Source of the DNA: Micavibrio aeruginosavorus
GTDB lineage: Bacteria > Pseudomonadota > Alphaproteobacteria > Micavibrionales > Micavibrionaceae
Assembly (NCBI GenBank): GCA_003240795.1
Contig: QFNK01000146.1
Span: forward strand, 1-5,334
DNA length: 5,334 bases
Direction of reading: 5' to 3'
Part shown: one piece after another, positions 1 through 4,800 of the stretch
How positions within the stretch are numbered: the stretch's first letter is position 1
How the letters are laid out: the number at the start of each line of letters is the position of its first letter
Translations under genes and position numbers: made by a program
Notes under the pieces: model-generated
What the model saw: the letters and a program-made list of their open reading frames with translations, nothing else
What the model was told of the DNA's origin: nothing
The model's database searches: none

Positions 1-369
1 GCATATTTCATAGTGGAAAACATCGCCGCCATAGGCGCGCATCAAAAAACGGTCGAGCACGGAAATCTTGTGAAAAGCCTTTCCCAAAAGGGTGTGGCTT
101 TCCGGATCGCGGTATTTATAGCCGCAGAGTTCATGCATCGGCGCGTCGGCCTCGCTGACGAGGCGCCGCTCGTAAACCTTGCGGGCCTCGTCCAGAGAGC
201 GTGTATCGAAGATGGAAAAGACGCCGTCATGGATCTGTTTTTCGATCATGAATTCCGGAGAACGGGCCTGGCGGTATACGCTGTACCGGACGTTTTTCCG
301 CTTGGCATTGGCTTCAAGCACCAGAAAAGTGTCCGAGACGGGGTTGAAAATTTTTTCCAGAACAGGCAT
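1..369 (-). CDS. Unrecognised protein, N-terminal part (runs off the left edge)
   Basis: An open frame on the minus strand starts at ATG 369 and stays open for 123 codons to the window edge, so the C-terminus is missing. The protein begins MPVLEKIFNPVSDTF and has no signal peptide or membrane segment, so it is probably cytoplasmic. It is rich in charged and aromatic residues (several Arg-Tyr and Tyr-Arg pairs around residues 28-34 and 64-70, and a His/Cys pair at 79-82). I do not recognise a family and assign no function. There is no Shine-Dalgarno sequence before the ATG, but a good promoter sits so close (-10 at 376-381) that the ATG would be the first transcribed base. The gene is divergent from truA, with 42 bp between the start codons. 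A TTG four codons upstream of the adjacent codon (384) is in frame but lies across the -10/spacer, so I prefer the ATG. The plus-strand frame across the same bases (13-396) has less natural composition and runs through this promoter. Confidence 0.7.
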   Translation of the reverse strand, partial: MPVLEKIFNPVSDTFLVLEANAKRKNVRYSVYRQARSPEFMIEKQIHDGVFSIFDTRSLDEARKVYERRLVSEADAPMHELCGYKYRDPESHTLLGKAFHKISVLDRFLMRAYGGDVFHYEIC

Positions 370-375
370 GAAGTG

Positions 376-404
376 CTTATGCAATTTTCATATTAATATG
401 TCAA
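376..404 (-). promoter_or_regulatory. Sigma-70-type promoter of the left gene, predicted leaderless
   Basis: Read on the minus strand, TTGACA (404-399) is a perfect -35 box. A 17-base spacer (398-382) follows, then CATAAG (381-376), which matches four of six positions of TATAAT. Six bases (375-370) separate the -10 from the ATG at 369, so transcription would begin at or next to the A of the start codon. This fits the absence of a ribosome binding site. Seen directly: boxes and spacing. Inferred: use as a promoter and leaderless translation. Confidence 0.6.
389..400. promoter_or_regulatory. Perfect 12-bp palindrome, candidate operator
   Basis: CATATTAATATG is its own reverse complement. It lies in the 42-bp gap between the divergent left gene and truA, covering the spacer and the last two bases of the -35 box of the leftward promoter. 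A dimeric repressor bound here would block that promoter and could also affect truA. The repeat stops abruptly at both ends, and an AT-rich palindrome of this length can occur by chance, so the operator role is inference. Confidence 0.35.
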
Positions 405-411
405 ACAAAAG

Positions 412-1158
412 ATGCAGCGCTGGAAATTAACCATTGAATATGATGGGCAGCCATTCTCCGGATGGCAGCATCAGGACCATGCGCCCTCCGTGCAGGAGGC
501 GATCGAGACCGCTATCTTCAAATTCTGCGGGCAGAAGCTCCGCCTGCATGTCGCGGGCCGCACCGACGCGGGCGTGCATGCCCGCGGTCAGGTTGCCCAT
601 TTTGATCTGGATTACGGCACGCGCGCATTGTCGGGGTTCGACCTTGCAAAGGCCATCAACGCGCACCTGAAACCCCGGCCTGTTGCAATCCTTAAGGCCG
701 AGGAAGTGCCGGAAGATTTCCACGCGCGCTTCTCCGCCAAGAATAAATTCTACTGTTATCGCATCCTCAACCGCACAGCGCCGCTCGCGCTGGAGCAGGG
801 CAAGGCATGGAGCATGTTCTACGACCTCGATGCGGATGCCATGCACGATGCCGCGCAAATCCTGCTCGGCACCCATGATTTCACGACGTTCCGGGATTCC
901 GAATGTCAGGGCAAATCGCCCATCAAGAGCGTGAACCGCCTGGACGTCATCCGCCGCGGCGAAGATATTTTCTTTGAGGTCGAAGGGCGTTCCTTCCTGC
1001 ATCATCAGGTGCGAAACATGGTCGGCACGCTTGTCCTTGTGGGACGCGGCAAATGGAACAACGATGACTTCCGCGCCGCGCTGGACGCCAAAGACCGCAC
1101 AAAGGGCGGCATGACAGCGCCCGCCGCCGGCCTCTATCTCATGCGCGTGGATTACTGA
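412..1158 (+). CDS. truA: tRNA pseudouridine(38-40) synthase TruA
   Basis: TruA converts uridines 38, 39 and 40 in the tRNA anticodon stem-loop to pseudouridine in the cytoplasm. The 248-residue product has normal family length and is complete. Visible signatures: the N-terminal KLTIEYDG..F.GWQ strand (residues 5-19), the catalytic motif GRTDAGVHA with Asp52 as the nucleophile (49-57), the FSAKNKFYCYRILN segment (107-120) matching the conserved aromatic region after the first domain, the HDFTTFR stretch (155-161), the FLHHQVRNMVG motif of the second half (195-205), and the C-terminal AP..GLYLMRV.Y (236-248). The ATG at 412 fits the family N-terminus exactly. No Shine-Dalgarno is present (only AAAAG next to the ATG), and I see no convincing plus-strand promoter apart from a TATTAA inside the palindrome. 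The gene diverges from the left gene and converges on dapE. Many alphaproteobacteria place truA beside fmt and def, which are not adjacent here. Family assignment is very secure. Confidence 0.97.
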   Translation: MQRWKLTIEYDGQPFSGWQHQDHAPSVQEAIETAIFKFCGQKLRLHVAGRTDAGVHARGQVAHFDLDYGTRALSGFDLAKAINAHLKPRPVAILKAEEVPEDFHARFSAKNKFYCYRILNRTAPLALEQGKAWSMFYDLDADAMHDAAQILLGTHDFTTFRDSECQGKSPIKSVNRLDVIRRGEDIFFEVEGRSFLHHQVRNMVGTLVLVGRGKWNNDDFRAALDAKDRTKGGMTAPAAGLYLMRVDY

Positions 1159-1170
1159 CGCTTTCCGGAT

Positions 1171-1206
1171 AAAAAATCCCCTGTGACGGGGGAAACATCA
1201 CAGGGG
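1171..1206 (-). terminator. Intrinsic terminator of the dapE transcript
   Basis: A perfect 9-bp inverted repeat (CCCCTGTGA at 1178-1186 and TCACAGGGG at 1198-1206) flanks an 11-base loop. On the minus strand the stem is followed directly by ATTTTTTAT (complement of 1170-1177), giving a GC-rich stem plus U-tract. On the plus strand the stem is followed by AGGAGTC with no U-tract, so it is directional and serves the leftward dapE transcript, not truA. It lies about 138 bases past the dapE stop codon. Confidence 0.85.
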
Positions 1207-1227
1207 AGGAGTCAGGGGTCAGAGAGA

Positions 1228-1267
1228 GTCATGAGGGACATGAAGTGTCATGTCGTCTTGACATGAT
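1228..1267. repeat. Cluster of interlocking CATG inverted repeats
   Basis: Four CATG cores (1230-1233, 1239-1242, 1249-1252, 1262-1265) occur in 36 bases. They build two mutually exclusive hairpins: ACATGA (1238-1243) with TCATGT (1248-1253) across a 4-base loop, or TCATGTC (1248-1254) with GACATGA (1260-1266) across a 5-base loop. GACATGA is also a direct repeat (1237-1243 and 1260-1266). The cluster lies in the 3' untranslated part of the dapE transcript and the 3' side of truA. No function is assigned: it could be an RNA structure or a protein-binding site. Confidence 0.5.
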
Positions 1268-1343
1268 CAATATCGCCCAACATTGGCGCGGAGGTTTGTC
1301 CGGATAGTGATGATTTCAAGGTGATTTGTGGCGGAAATGCGAC

Positions 1344-2489
1344 TTATCTGAAATATAATTTCAATATTTCCTGGAAAATGTCGGTGCATTTGCCAAGTTG
1401 CGCCAAAGTGCAGAATTCATCAACTTGATGAATGGTTTTGTTGACCATGCCGAACTCGACAACGGGGCAGTAATCCGCAACGAATCGCGCATCCGACGTG
1501 CCGCCGCCCGTTGTCAGGGCGGGTTTATGATCCGTCACGCGTTCGACGGCTTCGGACACAAGATTTGTCCATTCGCCGGGCTGCGTCAGGAAAGAGCTTG
1601 CGCCGCGGGTGAAGCGGATATCGTAAGGCGTTCCGACGGAATCCAGAACGGCGCGCACTTTTTCCTCCAGCGTGACATTCGTCCAGCGGTCGGAAAAACG
1701 GATATTGAACGATGCCGAAGCTTTTGCCGGAATGACGTTCGTGGCGGTGTTGCCGACATCGACCGTGGTGACTTCCAGATTGGTCGGCTGAAAATGCGCG
1801 GAGCCCTTGTCGAACACGCACATGCCCAGCGCGTCGAGCAGCCTGATCATGCGCGGCACGGGATTGTCGGCGCGGTCGGGATAGGCAACATGGCCCTGTT
1901 TGCCGTGAACGGTCATATGGCCGGTCAGCGATCCGCGCCGCCCGATCTTGATTTCCTGTCCCATATAATCGGGGTTCGATGGTTCGGCCACAAGGCAGAC
2001 ATCCGGAATATGGTTGTTCGATGCCATCCATTCCAGAACGCGTGCCGTGCCGTTGATGGAATCTTTTTCTTCATCGCCCGTGATCAGGATGCTGATGGAG
2101 CCCTTGGCGAAATCAGGCCTTTCTTTCAGGAATTCTTCGATGGCGGCGACAAACGCGGCAATATTGCCCTTCATGTCCGCGGCGCCCCGCCCGATCAGGC
2201 AGTCATTCCTGATCTCGCCGGCGAAGGGCGGCACGCTCCACGCGCTTTCGTCTCCCGCCGGAACGACATCGGTATGCCCGGCAAAGCAGATGTGGGGCGC
2301 ACCCGTGCCGCGGCGCGCAAAGAAATTCTCGACACGGTACGAACCGCGCCCTTCGAACGGCAGGTCGAAAACCTCGAACCCCATGCCGGTCATAATCTTT
2401 TTCAAATAGCCTTGCGCCCCCGCATCATCGGGGGTGATTGATTTGAAACGGATCAGGTCCTGGGCGATTTCAACCGTGCGCTGGCTCAT
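1344..2489 (-). CDS. dapE: Succinyl-diaminopimelate desuccinylase DapE
   Basis: DapE is a cytoplasmic zinc enzyme of the M20 metallopeptidase family. It hydrolyses N-succinyl-LL-2,6-diaminopimelate to LL-diaminopimelate and succinate, the late step of the succinylase lysine/peptidoglycan pathway. The 381-residue product is full length. Visible features: GHTDVVP with metal ligand His72 (71-77), GRGAADMKG with the bridging Asp105 (100-108), ITGDEE with general base Glu140 and metal ligand Glu141 (136-141), VAEP with Glu169, the dimerisation-domain stretch IKIGRRGSL..H.TVHG.QGHVAYP (180-204), TGGGTSDARF (327-336), and the last zinc ligand His354 in NKTIHQVDEF. These match the two-zinc ligand set known for the family. 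The ATG at 2489 sits 21 bases past the stop of the upstream HD-domain gene, so the two are almost certainly co-transcribed. No clear Shine-Dalgarno precedes the ATG, so coupling to upstream translation is plausible. Confidence 0.97.
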   Translation of the reverse strand: MSQRTVEIAQDLIRFKSITPDDAGAQGYLKKIMTGMGFEVFDLPFEGRGSYRVENFFARRGTGAPHICFAGHTDVVPAGDESAWSVPPFAGEIRNDCLIGRGAADMKGNIAAFVAAIEEFLKERPDFAKGSISILITGDEEKDSINGTARVLEWMASNNHIPDVCLVAEPSNPDYMGQEIKIGRRGSLTGHMTVHGKQGHVAYPDRADNPVPRMIRLLDALGMCVFDKGSAHFQPTNLEVTTVDVGNTATNVIPAKASASFNIRFSDRWTNVTLEEKVRAVLDSVGTPYDIRFTRGASSFLTQPGEWTNLVSEAVERVTDHKPALTTGGGTSDARFVADYCPVVEFGMVNKTIHQVDEFCTLAQLGKCTDIFQEILKLYFR

Positions 2490-2510
2490 AAGCCATTAGA
2501 AGCACGGACT

Positions 2511-3716
2511 TTATGGCGTTGCAACGGCAGGATGTTGCGGGACGGGCTTCTGTCCCTCGTTTTTAAACAGATAGGAAAACCTGTCCGAGTGGTTTTTAAG
2601 GTGGGGCAGCATGACTTCGGACATGAAATTCTGCAGGCGCCCGTATTTTTCAGCGTCTTCCGAAGGCTTTACGGACTGAGAAAGGCGTTTCATGAAGATA
2701 TGCAGCGGATTGATGATTTCCGGCAGTTTGAAATTAAGCGCGCCGTGAATATAGCGCGGAATGCCCACCGGAATATCATAGGATTTCTTGTAATGCAGAT
2801 CGACATTCTGAAGGTAGCGGAAGTGCGGGTAGAGCATGACGCCCATCATGCCGTCGAGGCTGCTGATCGCGCGGCGGAAAGGTTTCCACTTCTCCTTCGC
2901 GGCATCGGTAAAGTCGTAGCGCGGGCCGTACATGTCTTCGCGCTCGTTGCAGCGTTTAAGGCGGCGTTCCGCGGAGAATTTTCTCGCACCGAACAGCGTT
3001 GCAAAATTATGGATGACGTCGGCCTGTTTCAACATGAAGACGATCGGGTTCGCCTGCTCTGACGATACCATGCGGTAGGTATACAGAACGACGTCCTCTT
3101 TCTCATACGATCCGTCGCTTTGCAGTTCCTTTTTTTGCGTCATCAAATCGATGTTGATGATCGACTGCAGTGCAATCTGCTCTGCCTTTTCGGTGTCATA
3201 GGAAGGATCGGCGGCCTTGATCGCGCCAACGAATTTCATCTGCTCTTTCATCATGTCATCCTTGTCCGACATGAAATCTTCGATGCTGTCATGGCGCAGG
3301 TGCGAGATGATCATGCATTCGAGGCCGCCATAAGGCTCCAGCTCGGCAAGATCGAACCCGCCTTTGTTATAGCCCTGCTTGAGGAGCGACATGACCATGA
3401 CAAGCGGAATGAATTCGTGCAGCCAGTTGATCGTACCGTCGCCGCGCAGGAAGTCCTTGCCGCTTTTTTCCTCGAGCAACGCATCAAAATTCTTGATGGC
3501 CAAAGGCATGTTCATCTTCTGCAGGAAATTTTTGAAACAGGTCTGAAGCGCGGCTTCGCGGCTATTCAAAGCCGTGGGGTTAGCATGATCATCCAGCCCC
3601 ATAGTTATAAACTTCACATCGCGTAACATATCCTCAAACGCGACGGAAAAAGGCGCGCGGCGTCTCGTCACCGGCTGGGCGGCTTGAGGAAACTGCTGTG
3701 ACGGGCGGCTGTTCAC
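2511..3716 (-). CDS. Divergent RelA/SpoT-like HD-domain hydrolase (putative)
   Basis: This 401-residue protein has no signal peptide or obvious membrane segment. I recognise no named family, but its middle carries the ordered signature of the (p)ppGpp hydrolase HD fold. LHEFIPLVMVMSLL (99-112) resembles the HP.AVA.IL helix with the first metal His (here His100). SHLRHDSIEDF (138-148) matches the HDxxED motif: His142-Asp143 as metal ligands and Glu146-Asp147 as catalytic acids. PIVFMLKQADVIHNFATLFG (224-243) matches the IKLADRLHNMRTLG motif: Asp233 as the last metal ligand and His236-Asn237. The gap between the first His and HD is 42 residues, longer than in SpoT. No nucleotidyltransferase (synthetase), TGS or ACT domain is visible. 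The remaining 140 C-terminal residues look helical and charged and are unassigned. The start is GTG at 3716, with AGGA nine bases upstream. Placement between dapD and dapE suggests one operon. The activity could be alarmone hydrolysis or another nucleotide phosphohydrolase reaction. The HD motifs are seen; substrate is inference. Confidence 0.6.
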   Translation of the reverse strand: MNSRPSQQFPQAAQPVTRRRAPFSVAFEDMLRDVKFITMGLDDHANPTALNSREAALQTCFKNFLQKMNMPLAIKNFDALLEEKSGKDFLRGDGTINWLHEFIPLVMVMSLLKQGYNKGGFDLAELEPYGGLECMIISHLRHDSIEDFMSDKDDMMKEQMKFVGAIKAADPSYDTEKAEQIALQSIINIDLMTQKKELQSDGSYEKEDVVLYTYRMVSSEQANPIVFMLKQADVIHNFATLFGARKFSAERRLKRCNEREDMYGPRYDFTDAAKEKWKPFRRAISSLDGMMGVMLYPHFRYLQNVDLHYKKSYDIPVGIPRYIHGALNFKLPEIINPLHIFMKRLSQSVKPSEDAEKYGRLQNFMSEVMLPHLKNHSDRFSYLFKNEGQKPVPQHPAVATP

Positions 3717-3720
3717 TTTC

Positions 3721-3750
3721 TATAATCCTGCTTTTGTTGGGCAGGATATA
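3721..3750 (-). promoter_or_regulatory. Hairpin covering the ribosome binding site of the HD-domain gene
   Basis: On the minus-strand RNA, ATCCTGC (3747-3741) pairs perfectly with GCAGGAT (3731-3725) across a 9-base loop. With one bulged base the stem extends through TATA on both sides to about 10 pairs. The AGGA Shine-Dalgarno (3729-3726), nine bases before the GTG at 3716, lies inside the 3' arm, so folding would hide it. There is no U-tract after the stem in either direction, so it is not a terminator. The structure is seen; translational control is inference. Confidence 0.45.
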
Positions 3751-3774
3751 CACCACGTCGAGCGGCGGTTACAA
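3745..3774 (-). promoter_or_regulatory. Weak candidate internal promoter before the HD-domain gene
   Basis: On the minus strand, TTGTAA (3774-3769) and TATATC (3750-3745) each match four of six consensus positions, with an 18-base spacer. Transcription would start near 3738, downstream of the 5' arm of the RBS hairpin, so transcripts from here would have an exposed ribosome binding site. Such matches are common by chance; treat as a hypothesis. Confidence 0.22.
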
Positions 3775-3821
3775 CCAAAATATGTAAAAATTAACCGCTT
3801 ATAATATTAGAAAAAGGTTAA
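3765..3821. repeat. Alternative inverted repeats after dapD
   Basis: TTAACCGC (3791-3798) can pair in two exclusive ways. One is with GGTTAA (3816-3821), which overlaps the dapD stop codon; read on the minus strand this gives a 6-bp stem followed by TTTTTA. The other is with GCGGTTA (3765-3771), a 7-bp stem with a 20-base loop. The first resembles a weak intrinsic terminator with a long 19-base loop, the second an alternative fold that would prevent it. The stems are short and AT-rich, so the attenuation idea is tentative. An AT-rich TATTATAAG (3806-3798, minus) has no -35 partner that I can see. Confidence 0.3.
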
Positions 3822-4681
3822 TCGCGCAGCAGTTCGTTGATGCCTGTTTTGCTACGGGTTTTGGCGTCCACCTTCTTAACTATAACGGCGCAGGCCAGGG
3901 ATGGTCCCGTCGTCCCGTCGGGCAGGGGTTTGGACGCAGGCAGCGTCCCGGGAATAACAACCGAATAGGCCGGAACGCGGCCCATGAAAATCTCGCCCGT
4001 TTCGCGGTCGATGATCTTCGTGGACGCCCCGAGGAAGACCCCCATGGACAACACCGCACCTTCTTCGACGATCACCCCTTCGGCAACCTCCGACCGTGCG
4101 CCGATAAAGACATTGTCCTCGATAATCACAGGTCCGGCCTGAAGCGGTTCCAGAACACCGCCGATGCCGACGCCGCCGGAGATGTGGCAGTGTTTTCCGA
4201 TCTGCGCGCAAGACCCGATCGTCGTCCACGTATCGACCATCGTCCCTTCACCGACATACGCGCCGACATTGACGAAGGACGGCATCAGGACGACGTTCGG
4301 CGCGATATAGGCGGAACGGCGGACGATGCAGTTCGGCACAGCGCGGAAACCCGCCACCTTGAATTCTTCATCCCGCCACCCGTCGAACTTGCTGGGCACC
4401 TTGTCCCACCATGCGGAATTGCCGGGGCCGTTCTCGATGCGCTGCATCGGGTTCAGGCGGAACGACAGGAGGACCGCTTTTTTAAGCCATTGATTGATGT
4501 GCCACGCGCCCTCGTTTTTCTCCGCAATGCGCAGGCTTCCGGAATCAAGAAGCGACAGTGCCTCGTTCACCGCGTCCCGCACTTCGCCCTTGGTGTCGGC
4601 GGTCACGCTGTCGCGGGCTTCCCATGCTGCATCGATCGTCTGCGGCAGGGTTTCGTCTTTCAGGCGGGCGGCACCGGTCAT
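3818..4681 (-). CDS. dapD: Tetrahydrodipicolinate N-succinyltransferase DapD
   Basis: DapD transfers succinyl from succinyl-CoA to 2,3,4,5-tetrahydrodipicolinate, giving N-succinyl-2-amino-6-ketopimelate, the committed step of the succinylase diaminopimelate/lysine route. It is a cytoplasmic homotrimer with a left-handed beta-helix. The 287-residue reading has a helical N-terminal domain with LLDSGSLRIAEK (44-55) and QWLKKAVLLSFRLN (64-77), then the hexapeptide-repeat helix from about residue 115 to 235: NVVLMPSFVNVGAYV, MVDTW with Asp150, GSCAQIG, the GGVGIGGVLEPLQ loop (169-181), GARSE with Glu198, and the C-terminal CAVIVKKVDAKTRSK.GINELLR. Asp150 and Glu198 align with acidic residues implicated in catalysis. 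The ATG at 4681 gives a family-like N-terminus but has only a weak GAGAAAG upstream. An in-frame ATG at 4732 has a much better ribosome binding site and would add 17 residues. The gene heads the dapD, HD-domain, dapE block; the next gene starts 101 bases downstream. Identity is very secure, the start less so. Confidence 0.95.
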   Translation of the reverse strand: MTGAARLKDETLPQTIDAAWEARDSVTADTKGEVRDAVNEALSLLDSGSLRIAEKNEGAWHINQWLKKAVLLSFRLNPMQRIENGPGNSAWWDKVPSKFDGWRDEEFKVAGFRAVPNCIVRRSAYIAPNVVLMPSFVNVGAYVGEGTMVDTWTTIGSCAQIGKHCHISGGVGIGGVLEPLQAGPVIIEDNVFIGARSEVAEGVIVEEGAVLSMGVFLGASTKIIDRETGEIFMGRVPAYSVVIPGTLPASKPLPDGTTGPSLACAVIVKKVDAKTRSKTGINELLRD

Positions 4682-4738
4682 GGTCTGTCTTTCTCTGGTC
4701 TTGATGTCTCTAATGCTTGGGAAATTGACCATAGATAA

Positions 4739-4746
4739 CTTTCTCC
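4739..4746 (-). promoter_or_regulatory. Strong Shine-Dalgarno for an alternative dapD start
   Basis: On the minus strand GGAGAAAG (4746-4739) stands six bases before an in-frame ATG at 4732. It is the best ribosome binding site in the window. It would start DapD at MVNFPSIRDI, 17 residues before the family-like start at 4681. Either DapD is longer here or the internal ATG is a second start. Confidence 0.5.
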
Positions 4747-4760
4747 GACAAGCGTTTTGA

Positions 4761-4786
4761 TATTGCCTATCCGGCGGCAAGCAATA
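4761..4786. repeat. Inverted repeats in the dapD/lipoprotein divergent gap
   Basis: TATTGC (4761-4766) is mirrored by GCAATA (4781-4786), and the nested TTGCC (4763-4767) by GGCAA (4776-4780). The pair lies just before the lipoprotein start and upstream of the dapD ribosome binding site, where an operator could act on both genes. I find no convincing -35/-10 pair in this 119-bp gap on either strand. The arms are short; chance is possible. Confidence 0.25.
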
Positions 4787-4800
4787 AAACTGAAAGTTGC

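Noticed and set aside
377..391. Five-codon minus-strand mini-ORF (ATG AAA ATT GCA TAA) just upstream of the left gene
   Set aside because: It lies between the -35 and the predicted transcription start, so it would not be in the transcript, and it has no ribosome binding site.
13..396. Plus-strand open frame of 127 codons over the left gene
   Set aside because: The minus-strand frame has more protein-like composition and a well-placed promoter. The plus frame reads through that promoter.
1398..2441. 347-codon plus-strand open frame opposite dapE
   Set aside because: It is the antisense shadow of a gene with all DapE motifs; high-GC codon bias produces such long open complements.
2532..3626. 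Plus-strand open frames opposite the HD-domain gene
   Set aside because: No start signals or family motifs; the minus strand carries an ordered HD signature in a continuous 401-codon frame.
2511..3716. Full-length bifunctional RelA/SpoT protein
   Set aside because: No synthetase, TGS or ACT motifs are visible and the length is about half of a long Rel protein.
3725..3747. ATCCTGC/GCAGGAT hairpin as a transcription terminator
   Set aside because: No U-tract follows the stem on either strand; RBS masking explains its position better.
4725..4787. Promoter pairs for dapD or the lipoprotein gene (for example TTGACC or TTGATA as -35 on the plus strand)
   Set aside because: None has an acceptable -10 at a 16-18 base spacing.
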